Assembly (NCBI GenBank): GCA_902766115.1
Contig: CACXCL010000243.1
Coordinates: 1-7,362 of the forward strand
From: an uncultured Ruminococcus sp.
Lineage (GTDB): Bacteria > Bacillota > Clostridia > Oscillospirales > CAG-272
Direction of reading: 5' to 3'
DNA length: 7,362 nucleotides
This document shows positions 1-5,895 of this stretch, piece by piece (positions within the stretch are counted from its first letter, which is position 1; each line of letters begins with the position of its first letter). Both the position numbers and the translations under genes were made by a program. Under the pieces are notes generated by a model that saw only the letters and a program-made list of their open reading frames with translations, ran no database searches and was not told where the DNA came from.

Positions 1-1451
1 CCGACGCGTCAAGAAACGGAAAGAAAACCAAAAAGATCAGGTGGCAGAAGATCCTGATCGCCGCCGCGTGCGTGATCCTGGCGGCGGCGATGGTCGTCAC
101 TCTTGCTCTGAACTTCGGAGGCGCGGGAAAAAGAAACGCCGGATCGAAACGCGACTCCGGCACGGAGGCGCCTTTGGACGGCGAATTCCGCATGAAGACC
201 CGCGAGGGATCGGTTAGATCCGGCTCCGACGAAGAAGGCGTCGACGGACTCGGCGAGTTTTACAAATTGGCAGAGCCCGGACGCGAGAGCGTGTCGGCGG
301 TAAAGGGAAGCGATGAATACTCCGGAGACGCCGCGGGCACGCCTTTCTTCCCGACGATCGAAGCGCCAACCGTCGGCGACGACGAAGAACACGCCGGCCG
401 CGTGCCGGGCGATATCCTTCCGGACGAGAGCACGTCCGCATCCGCCCTCATCCTCACCGCCGCAGAGTGGCGTGACAACGACAACTGGCCGTTCTTCACC
501 AATCTTGTCAATTCCGGGATCATCTCATTCCCGTCCTACGGCATCGACCCCCGGAACAGGATCCGCGTGACCGTAACCGGCTCCGACGGCAGCCCCGTCG
601 AGGGCGAAACCGCGGTCTTGACGGACGCGGACGGCAAGACGCTCTGGACCGCACGATCTGACAAGGACGGCACGGCTTACCTGTTCTGGAAGGACGGGGA
701 GACACCCGCCGCCACTGTTGTCGGCGAAACGAAAACGGACGTCCGGGTCACCGGCAAGCCCGGCGAGCAGGGCGAGAGTCTCTCGAAGACCGCCGAGGAC
801 GTCACCGTCACCGTAGACGGCGTGTCGCGGGATATGACCGCGCTCCAGGTGATGTTCATTCTCGACACCACGGGCTCCATGGGCGACGAGCTGGCGTACC
901 TGCAGATGGATTTCTCCGCCATCGCAGGCGACGTGGGAGCCGACGGCGTGTACTACTCCGTCAACTTCTACCGCGACGAGGGTGACGAGTACGTGACGAA
1001 GTGCTCCACGTTTACCTCCGACGTTGACGCCATAAAGGACGCCCTCATGAACGAGACTTGCGACGGCGGCGGCGACATGCCCGAGGCCGTTGCCCAGATA
1101 CTCACCGACACGATCACGGACAACGAAAACTGGCGCGACGACTGCCGGAAGATCGCGTTCCTGATATTCGACGCTCCGCCTCACGAGGGCGTTGACGAGG
1201 AGATCGATACGGCGGTAAGATCCGCGGCTGCCCGCGGGATCAGGCTGATACCCGTGGTGGCGTCCGGCACGGACCGCGGCACCGAACTGTTCGGCAGAGC
1301 GCTCGCCATCACCACCGGCGGCACCTACGTGTTTATCACCGACGACTCGGGCGTGGGCGACTCCCACCTTGAGCCCATCGTCGGCGATCACACGGTGGAA
1401 CTGCTCCACGACGTTATCGTACGGGTCATCAATGAGAATAAAGTGGGATAA
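1..1451 (+). CDS. Membrane-anchored VWA-domain protein (5' end outside window)
   Basis: This is the C-terminal part of a surface protein. The frame is open from the first full codon at position 3. It begins with a Lys/Arg-rich stretch (KKTKKIRWQK), then one hydrophobic helix (about positions 51-113), so the protein is probably held in the membrane with its bulk outside. A GTG at 72 lies inside that helix and is not a credible start. A low-complexity acidic linker follows. Positions 543-686 resemble a beta-sandwich of the carboxypeptidase-regulatory or Ig-like type. The VWA domain starts near 846: its MIDAS-like motif DTTGS is at 864-878, a GGGDMPE segment typical of extracellular bacterial VWA proteins is near 1065-1085, and an Asp follows a hydrophobic strand at 1170 (FDAPPHE). 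VWA domains bind divalent cations and mediate adhesion or complex assembly; the partner here is unknown. It is probably co-transcribed with the lipoprotein gene 26 bases downstream. Confidence 0.85.
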   Translation, partial: DASRNGKKTKKIRWQKILIAAACVILAAAMVVTLALNFGGAGKRNAGSKRDSGTEAPLDGEFRMKTREGSVRSGSDEEGVDGLGEFYKLAEPGRESVSAVKGSDEYSGDAAGTPFFPTIEAPTVGDDEEHAGRVPGDILPDESTSASALILTAAEWRDNDNWPFFTNLVNSGIISFPSYGIDPRNRIRVTVTGSDGSPVEGETAVLTDADGKTLWTARSDKDGTAYLFWKDGETPAATVVGETKTDVRVTGKPGEQGESLSKTAEDVTVTVDGVSRDMTALQVMFILDTTGSMGDELAYLQMDFSAIAGDVGADGVYYSVNFYRDEGDEYVTKCSTFTSDVDAIKDALMNETCDGGGDMPEAVAQILTDTITDNENWRDDCRKIAFLIFDAPPHEGVDEEIDTAVRSAAARGIRLIPVVASGTDRGTELFGRALAITTGGTYVFITDDSGVGDSHLEPIVGDHTVELLHDVIVRVINENKVG

Positions 1452-1477
1452 GAGCTGATCAGGAGGCACACTGAGAC

Positions 1478-1957
1478 ATGAAAAAAACAACAATAAGAGT
1501 TTTCAGCTTACTCACGGTCGTTATTTCCGTTCTGCTACTTGCATCGTGCAATCGAGAAATGAATCCCGAAAAAGCGGTCCTAAAAGATTTCCACATCGAC
1601 ATTCAAGGGAACTATAACCATGCAGAGATAAAAAGATTCAAGGAAAAATACGACGGCTTGACCGAGACCGTAACGATGATCAAAGTCAAAATGTCGAAGG
1701 ATTCGTATGAAAAGATCCTCCCGCAGATCAAAGAGTATTACAACGAAAATACCGACGATCCGGAATCGTTTGAATCAGACGGCAATTTCATAAAGAACGT
1801 TTGGAGTGAATACCCGATCAAGATCAAAAGCGATTTTTCGACCATATTCGGGAGATCGGAAACGGGAAAGTCCATGAAAACAGTCCCTATGTTCATCGGC
1901 GTTGTTTCGGAAGATGAAAATGTGACTCTTTACTTCAGCATGATAGACGACAGGTGA
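1478..1957 (+). CDS. Putative lipoprotein of unknown function
   Basis: This encodes a 159-residue protein with a clear lipoprotein signal: a basic start (MKKTTIR), a hydrophobic core, and the lipobox LASC with Cys24 as the lipidation site. The mature part (about 136 residues) is Lys- and Glu-rich, has no further Cys, and contains no motif I recognise. An AGGAGG ribosome binding site at 1461-1466 lies 11 bases before the ATG. The gene sits 26 bases after the VWA gene on the same strand and is closed by a strong terminator, so the two are probably one transcription unit. Its base composition is clearly AT-richer (about 43% GC in the 60 bases I counted) than the VWA gene (about 70% in a comparable block), with many A/T-ending codons. 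This suggests a different origin or weaker codon selection. I do not assign a function; partnership with the VWA protein is inferred from position only. Confidence 0.85.
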   Translation: MKKTTIRVFSLLTVVISVLLLASCNREMNPEKAVLKDFHIDIQGNYNHAEIKRFKEKYDGLTETVTMIKVKMSKDSYEKILPQIKEYYNENTDDPESFESDGNFIKNVWSEYPIKIKSDFSTIFGRSETGKSMKTVPMFIGVVSEDENVTLYFSMIDDR

Positions 1958-1969
1958 TTATTCAAACCG

Positions 1970-2008
1970 CCGGGGCGCGTCAGTGTGACTGACTCGCCCC
2001 GGTTTTTT
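1970..2008 (+). terminator. Rho-independent terminator after the lipoprotein gene
   Basis: The lower stem is CCGGGGCG (1970-1977) with CGCCCCGG (1995-2002). After one mismatch (C1978/T1994) the upper stem is GTCAGT (1979-1984) with ACTGAC (1988-1993), leaving a 3-base loop. Six T residues follow at 2003-2008. It lies 12 bases after the lipoprotein stop. Read from the minus strand it is followed by only a weak T run, so it may also end the converging regulator transcript, less efficiently. Confidence 0.92.
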
Positions 2009-2018
2009 ACTGGATATT

Positions 2019-2393
2019 TTACTTATCTTCGTATTTTTTGGCATGCTTCTTGATGGCGTCGAAGGTCTTGTCGCTGAGATAATGCTCGATGCGGCAGGCG
2101 TCCTCCGCTGCGGTCTCTTCGTCCACCCCCAGGTCGATGAAAAACCGCGTCAGAAGCGTGTGCCGCTCGTAGATGCGTTTCGCCCTGGCCTCTCCCTCGC
2201 CGGTGAGCTTTATAAACCCCTGCTCGTCCGTCACGGCGAGCCCTTGTTTTTTGAGCAGTCCCACGGCGCGGCTGACCGACGGCTTTGAGAAGCCCATGTA
2301 CGCCCCCACGTCGATCCCGCGCACGGAAGAGGATTTACGCGACAGGATATAGATCGTCTCCAGGTACATTTCCCCGGATTCCCGCATAGTCAT
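2019..2393 (-). CDS. DtxR-family metal-dependent transcriptional repressor (iron type likely)
   Basis: This 124-residue regulator has an N-terminal winged helix-turn-helix (about residues 20-62) and a metal-binding dimerisation domain (about 70-115). There is no C-terminal SH3/FeoA-like domain, so it has a short MntR-like architecture (B. subtilis MntR is 142 residues). The N-terminal motif GEMYLETIY and the DACRIEH motif match DtxR (TEMYLRTIY, EACRWEH). Likely metal ligands are Met9, Glu12, His78, Cys100, Glu103 and His104. Met and Cys at the first and fourth positions are the DtxR iron-type pair; MntR has Asp and Glu there. The frame stays open upstream to 2516, but the start at 2393 fits best: an AAGGGGGT site lies 8 bases upstream and family homology begins there. 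ATG at 2387 is an alternative. The gene diverges from the feo cluster, whose promoter carries repeated DtxR-like boxes, so it probably represses feo with Fe(II) as co-repressor. Confidence 0.9.
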   Translation of the reverse strand: MTMRESGEMYLETIYILSRKSSSVRGIDVGAYMGFSKPSVSRAVGLLKKQGLAVTDEQGFIKLTGEGEARAKRIYERHTLLTRFFIDLGVDEETAAEDACRIEHYLSDKTFDAIKKHAKKYEDK

Positions 2394-2441
2394 AGGACAG
2401 ACCCCCTTTTTTAGTCGCCTTCGGCTGACCGATCCCGTTTC

Positions 2442-2470
2442 ATTATATCTCATCGGACGTTTTTTTTCAA
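2442..2470 (-). promoter_or_regulatory. Promoter of the DtxR-family regulator
   Basis: On the minus strand, TTGAAA (2465-2470) and TATAAT (2442-2447) are separated by exactly 17 bases, close to the sigma-70/sigma-A consensus. It would give a leader of about 40 bases before the ATG at 2393. None of the TTAG boxes overlaps it; the nearest starts about 48 bases away, so direct autoregulation is not obvious. Confidence 0.75.
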
Positions 2471-2509
2471 TAATGGAACAAAAAATTTCGGAAAAATACA
2501 AAAAAGTCC

Positions 2510-2538
2510 TTGACAAGTTAGCAGGTGCTAATTATAAT
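2510..2538 (+). promoter_or_regulatory. Consensus promoter of the feo cluster
   Basis: TTGACA (2510-2515) and TATAAT (2533-2538) are both perfect sigma-70/sigma-A hexamers with the ideal 17-bp spacer. Transcription would start near 2545, leaving a leader of about 65-70 bases before feoA1. Operator 1 fills the spacer, so bound repressor would directly block RNA polymerase. A strong promoter under tight repression is typical of metal-starvation genes. Confidence 0.9.
2517..2532 (+). promoter_or_regulatory. DtxR-like operator, box 1
   Basis: The sequence GTTAGCAGGTGCTAAT contains inverted arms TTAGCA/TGCTAA. It occupies almost the whole -35/-10 spacer of the feo promoter. It shares the pattern GTTAGSNNNNGCTAAT with three further copies. 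TTAG half-sites resemble those of DtxR/IdeR boxes; assignment to the adjacent regulator is inferred. Confidence 0.8.
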
Positions 2539-2546
2539 ATAATGCG

Positions 2547-2562
2547 GTTAGGTAAAGCTAAT
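2547..2562 (+). promoter_or_regulatory. DtxR-like operator, box 2
   Basis: The sequence GTTAGGTAAAGCTAAT is the least symmetric of the four copies (TTAG/CTAA arms only). It overlaps the predicted transcription start. Its centre is 30 bp from that of box 1, close to three helical turns, so both boxes lie on nearly the same DNA face. Confidence 0.72.
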
Positions 2563-2580
2563 CAATTTCAGAGCCGCGCG

Positions 2581-2596
2581 GTTAGCGGACGCTAAT
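2581..2596 (+). promoter_or_regulatory. DtxR-like operator, box 3
   Basis: The sequence GTTAGCGGACGCTAAT has perfect 6-base arms TTAGCG/CGCTAA. It lies in the predicted leader, about 37 bases after the likely transcription start and 17 bases before feoA1. Its centre is 34 bp from that of box 2. Confidence 0.75.
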
Positions 2597-2612
2597 CGGC
2601 GGAGCGGAGGTA

Positions 2613-2828
2613 ATGATGATACCGCTTTGTTACGCAGAAAAAGGAGAGACGCAGATCATCAAAAAGATCGGCGGAAATCCGGAAGTCAGACAACACCTCG
2701 AGAATCTCGGATTTAACGTGGGAGGAGAGGTGCTTGTTGTGAACACACTCGGCGAAAACATTATCGTCAAGGTAAAGGAAGCCCGCGTCGCGATCAGCGA
2801 CGAGCTGGCGAGACGGATAATGGTCTGA
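2613..2828 (+). CDS. feoA: FeoA-domain protein (first of tandem pair)
   Basis: This 71-residue protein covers essentially one FeoA (SH3-like) domain, the normal FeoA length of about 75 residues. Visible family features are the early helix with the E..RQHLENLGF pattern, followed by the VGGEVLVVNTLGENIIVKVKEARVAI beta-barrel strands and a C-terminal DELARRIMV. FeoA proteins are small cytosolic accessory factors for FeoB-dependent Fe(II) uptake; how they act on FeoB is not settled. The start is double: ATG at 2613 and ATG at 2616. GGAGG at 2606-2610 is only 2 bases from the first and 5 from the second, so 2616 may be the true start unless GGAG at 2601-2604 is used. It is the first gene after the repressed promoter. 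It differs clearly from the second FeoA. Confidence 0.9.
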   Translation: MMIPLCYAEKGETQIIKKIGGNPEVRQHLENLGFNVGGEVLVVNTLGENIIVKVKEARVAISDELARRIMV

Positions 2829-2865
2829 CGGCGCGGGTATACAATATCACAAGGAGGAACAAGCA

Positions 2866-3087
2866 GTGAAAACTCTCAGAGACGTAAAGATCGGCGAGAC
2901 CGCCACGGTGGTCAAGCTCCACGGCGAGGGCGCCACAAAGCGTCGCATCATGGATATGGGCATCACGAAACACACGCCCGTCTTCGTCCGCAAGGTGGCT
3001 CCCCTGGGCGATCCCATCGAGATCACCGTCAGAAACTACGAGCTTTCCATCCGCAAGGCGGACGCGGAAATGATCGAAGTAGAGTAA
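2866..3087 (+). CDS. feoA: FeoA-domain protein (second of tandem pair)
   Basis: This 73-residue single-domain FeoA protein begins with the classic MKTLRDVKIGETATVVKLHGEG, then RRIMDMGITKHTPVFVRKVAPLGDPIEI and VRNYELSIRKADAEMIEV. These match the FeoA pattern of a turn rich in Gly, the L/MGI helix, the APLGDP loop and the LRKxEA-like strand. It is closer to textbook FeoA than the first copy. It starts with GTG at 2866, supported by a strong AAGGAGG at 2851-2857 with 8-base spacing. It lies 37 bases after feoA1 and 74 bases before feoB, with operator box 4 in the second gap. Its role is inferred from the family: accessory to FeoB in Fe(II) uptake. Confidence 0.95.
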   Translation: MKTLRDVKIGETATVVKLHGEGATKRRIMDMGITKHTPVFVRKVAPLGDPIEITVRNYELSIRKADAEMIEVE

Positions 3088-3107
3088 AAACATTTTTTCA
3101 GGCAACG

Positions 3108-3123
3108 GTTAGCTGTTGCTAAT
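3108..3123 (+). promoter_or_regulatory. DtxR-like operator, box 4 (upstream of feoB)
   Basis: The sequence GTTAGCTGTTGCTAAT has arms TTAGC/GCTAA and follows the same 16-bp pattern as boxes 1-3. It lies between feoA2 and feoB, 38 bases before the feoB start. A weak promoter could overlap it: TTTTCA (3095-3100), 17 bp, GCTAAT (3118-3123), each hexamer matching consensus at 4 of 6 positions. This suggests separate iron control of feoB, or a roadblock to read-through from feoA2. Confidence 0.75.
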
Positions 3124-3161
3124 CGCTCAAAGCCCCTCCGGGCAGAAAGGAAGCATTTATT

Positions 3162-5684
3162 ATGGACATCAGAATTGCCCTTGCGGGCAACCCGAACAGC
3201 GGCAAAACGACGCTGTTCAACGCTCTGACGGGGTCCAACCAGTTCGTCGGGAACTGGCCGGGCGTCACGGTGGAGAAAAAGGAAGGAAAACTAAAAAAGC
3301 ACGACGGCGTTATCATCACCGACCTTCCCGGTATCTATTCTCTTTCTCCCTATACTCTTGAAGAAGTCGTGGCGAGAAATTATCTGATCAGCGAACGCCC
3401 CGACGCGATACTGAACATCGTGGACGGAACGAACCTCGAGAGGAACCTGTATCTCACCACCCAGCTCACGGAGCTCGGCATCCCGGTGGTAGCCGCGATC
3501 AACATGATCGATATCGTGAAAAAAGAGGGAGATAAGATCAATATCGCGGAACTGTCCCGCCAGATCGGGTGTCCTGTCGTCGAAATATCTGCTCTCAAAG
3601 GCACGGGTATCGCAGAGGCGGCGGAAGCTGCCATCGAAGCCGCGAAGAACGGGAAGACGATCCCTCAGCACAGCTTCTCCGGCCCGGTGGAGCACGCCCT
3701 GGCGCACATCGAGGAGGCCGTCGTTCACGATCTCCCCGAGGAGCAGCAGAGATGGTACGCGGTCAAGATATTCGAGCGCGACGAAAAGGTGCTCGAATCG
3801 CTGAAGCTCGGAGGTGACGTCCTCGCTCACATCGAGGAGGATATCAAAGCGGCCGAGACTGAACTGGACGACGACGCTGAGAGCATCATCACCAACGAAA
3901 GATATATTTACATAGCCGAGGTCATAAAAGCCTGCTACAAGAAAAAAACCGAAAGAAAACTGACGAAGAGCGACAAGATCGACAAGATCGTCACCAACAG
4001 GTGGCTGGGCCTTCCGATCTTCGCCGTCGTGATGTTCCTCGTTTACTACATTTCGATGGTCACCGTGGGCTCTTTCGCCACCGACTGGGCGAACGACGGC
4101 CTGTTCGGCGACGGTTATCACCTTTTCGGCATCGGTTCGTCAAAATATGAGGAGAAAGTCGAAGAATACGACGCGGCGTCCACCGCTCTCTCCGCTTACG
4201 GATTTGAGTTCGACACCGGAGATGAAGAATTCGAGGCGGACGGGTTCTTGGCGGAAATAAAGGATTTCACCACCGATGAAGAGTCCGCCGTCGCAGAAGT
4301 GACCGACGACGAGACCCTCGAGGTGTCGAAAGTCACCGTTTATTTCGACAAAGCGCCCGATAACGCGGACGAAGAAGAGACCAACGGGATGACCTTCAAG
4401 GAAGCCGTCGGGTACTTCGGAGAGAGAGGCTTTGACGAGCCCGATCCGGCGGACGACGGCGTGTGGGTCCCCGGAGTCCCCGCCCTGCTTGATAAAGCGC
4501 TCCTTGACGGAGAAGGCAATCCGAGAGTCCCCGACTGGCTCTACGGGCTGATCCAGGACGGTATCGTCGCCGGCGTCGGCGCGGTGCTCGGATTCGTTCC
4601 TCAGATGCTCGTTCTGTTCTTCCTTCTGGCGTTCCTCGAGGGATGCGGCTACATGGCTCGTATCGCCTTCGTCCTGGACCGTATCTTCAGAAAGTTCGGT
4701 CTCTCCGGAAAATCGTTCATCCCGATGCTGGTGGGTACCGGCTGCGGTATCCCCGGCATCATGGCGTCGCGTACCATAGAAAACGAGCGCGACCGCCGTA
4801 TGACCATCATGACAACGACCTTTATCCCCTGCGGGGCGAAGCTCCCGTTCATCGCCATGATCGCCGGAGCCCTGTTCGGGAAATCCCCCTGGGTGGCGGT
4901 CTCGGCGTACTTCATCGGCATGGCGGCGATCATAATCTCGGGCGTCATGCTCAAGAAGACGAAAAGATTCGCGGGCGATCCCGCTCCCTTCGTCATGGAA
5001 CTCCCCGCTTACCACCTGCCCACGCTTAAAAACGTCCTGAGATCCATGTGGGAGCGCGGCTGGTCCTTCATCAAAAAGGCGGGCACGATCATCCTCCTGT
5101 CCACGATCGTCGTGTGGTTCACGTCCTTCTTCGGCTGGGTGGACGGCTCGTTCCGCATGCTGACTGAGGAAGAGATGGGCAATTCGATCCTCGCCTTTAT
5201 CGGCAAGGGTATCGCATGGATCTTCGCTCCTCTCGGCTGGGGCAACTGGAAAGCCGCCGTCGCCTCCGTCACGGGTCTGGTCGCCAAGGAGAACATCGTC
5301 GGCACCATGGGCATCCTCTTCGGAGACTGGTCGGGAGTCCGCGGAGCCTTCGACGTACCCCGGATCGCGGGCTTCTCCTTCCTGGTGTTCAATCTGCTTT
5401 GCGCGCCGTGCTTCGCCGCTATCGGAGCGATCAGGCGTGAGATGAACAACGCGAGATGGACGTGGTTCGCCATCCTGTACGAGTGCGGCTTCGCTTACGC
5501 GATCGCTCTCATGATAAACCAGTTCGGCAATCTCTTCACAGGCAACCTTGCGACGGGCGCCGGCGTGGTCGTGAACGTGATCAGCCTTATCGCCGCGTTC
5601 GCGCTGCTGGGACTGATGATCTACATGCTGTTCTTCAAGAAATACAAGGAATCCACCAAGCTTACGCAAAAAGTAAAGATCTGA
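3162..5684 (+). CDS. feoB: Ferrous iron transporter FeoB with acidic extracytoplasmic insertion
   Basis: FeoB is the GTPase-linked inner-membrane Fe(II) importer. The N-terminal G domain is complete: G1 GNPNSGKT (residues 9-16, with the P-loop Asn12 that coordinates K+ in FeoB GTPases), switch I NWPGVT (31-36), G3 DLPG (54-57), G4 NMID (114-117) and G5 SALKG (143-147). A helical GDI-like spacer follows, then the first membrane helix at about 282-305. The membrane part carries the conserved Cys motifs GCGIPGI (Cys528), FIPCGAKLP (Cys557) and the second gate LLCAPCFAAIGAIRRE (Cys747, Cys750). At 840 residues it is longer than usual, mainly because residues about 326-436 form an acidic insertion (about 35 Asp/Glu against 7 Lys/Arg) between helices 1 and 2. 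ATG at 3162 follows AAAGGA (3146-3151). The Cys-rich peptide gene follows 24 bases after the stop. There is no fused FeoA or FeoC domain. Confidence 0.98.
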   Translation: MDIRIALAGNPNSGKTTLFNALTGSNQFVGNWPGVTVEKKEGKLKKHDGVIITDLPGIYSLSPYTLEEVVARNYLISERPDAILNIVDGTNLERNLYLTTQLTELGIPVVAAINMIDIVKKEGDKINIAELSRQIGCPVVEISALKGTGIAEAAEAAIEAAKNGKTIPQHSFSGPVEHALAHIEEAVVHDLPEEQQRWYAVKIFERDEKVLESLKLGGDVLAHIEEDIKAAETELDDDAESIITNERYIYIAEVIKACYKKKTERKLTKSDKIDKIVTNRWLGLPIFAVVMFLVYYISMVTVGSFATDWANDGLFGDGYHLFGIGSSKYEEKVEEYDAASTALSAYGFEFDTGDEEFEADGFLAEIKDFTTDEESAVAEVTDDETLEVSKVTVYFDKAPDNADEEETNGMTFKEAVGYFGERGFDEPDPADDGVWVPGVPALLDKALLDGEGNPRVPDWLYGLIQDGIVAGVGAVLGFVPQMLVLFFLLAFLEGCGYMARIAFVLDRIFRKFGLSGKSFIPMLVGTGCGIPGIMASRTIENERDRRMTIMTTTFIPCGAKLPFIAMIAGALFGKSPWVAVSAYFIGMAAIIISGVMLKKTKRFAGDPAPFVMELPAYHLPTLKNVLRSMWERGWSFIKKAGTIILLSTIVVWFTSFFGWVDGSFRMLTEEEMGNSILAFIGKGIAWIFAPLGWGNWKAAVASVTGLVAKENIVGTMGILFGDWSGVRGAFDVPRIAGFSFLVFNLLCAPCFAAIGAIRREMNNARWTWFAILYECGFAYAIALMINQFGNLFTGNLATGAGVVVNVISLIAAFALLGLMIYMLFFKKYKESTKLTQKVKI

Positions 5685-5708
5685 AAAAGATGAAAGGGGC
5701 GTGACGCC

Positions 5709-5885
5709 ATGTTCGTCTGGATCGCAAACAACGCGGTAACTGTCGTCGCAGTCGCCGTACTGCTCGCAGTGATCGGCGTCGCAGTGTTCTCCATTGTGAG
5801 AGATAAAAAGAAGAACAAAGGCGGCTGCACGGGCAACTGCGCGACGTGCGGCATGGGATGCTCCTACGGCAAAAAGAAGAGTTGA
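5709..5885 (+). CDS. FeoB-associated Cys-rich membrane peptide
   Basis: This 58-residue peptide begins MFVWIANNAVTVVAVAVLLA. It has one N-terminal membrane helix (about residues 4-30), then a basic stretch (RDKKKNK) and a short tail with four Cys: Cys40, Cys44, Cys47 and Cys51 (CTGNCATCGMGC). This is the layout of the FeoB-associated Cys-rich family found directly after feoB in Firmicutes. By the positive-inside rule the Cys tail would be cytosolic, where it could bind Fe(II) or another soft metal as it leaves FeoB; that role is an inference, and the family is poorly characterised. ATG at 5709 is preceded by AAAGGGG (5693-5699) with 9-base spacing, and the gene begins 24 bases after the feoB stop, so it belongs to the same operon. 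Its small size makes it easy to miss in automatic annotation. Confidence 0.9.
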   Translation: MFVWIANNAVTVVAVAVLLAVIGVAVFSIVRDKKKNKGGCTGNCATCGMGCSYGKKKS

Positions 5886-5895
5886 CATTCGGCGT

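Noticed and set aside
72..74. GTG as start of the VWA gene
   Set aside because: The frame is open to the window edge and the codon lies inside a hydrophobic helix preceded by a Lys/Arg-rich segment, with no ribosome binding site.
525..1493. Long minus-strand reading frame opposite the VWA gene
   Set aside because: It is the shadow of a GC-rich gene, with low-complexity His/Gly/Arg-rich composition and no supporting domain.
2413..2430. Small GCC-TTC-GGC hairpin in the regulator leader as a riboswitch
   Set aside because: The stem is only a few pairs with a bulge, far too small for a known metal riboswitch; it is probably incidental.
2394..2516. N-terminal extension of the DtxR-family regulator to 2516
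   Set aside because: It would translate through the regulator's own promoter (2442-2470) and ribosome binding site, and it has no family similarity; the start at 2393 is well supported.
5882..5887. TTGACA as a -35 box for the ZIP gene
   Set aside because: It overlaps the stop codon of the Cys-rich peptide gene and has no usable -10 box at 16-18 bp; the corresponding position falls in the inverted repeat.
4140..5888. 582-codon minus-strand reading frame opposite feoB
   Set aside because: Its length results from GC-rich codon structure in feoB; the protein is Asp/His/Arg-rich with no recognisable fold, and the sense gene is certain.
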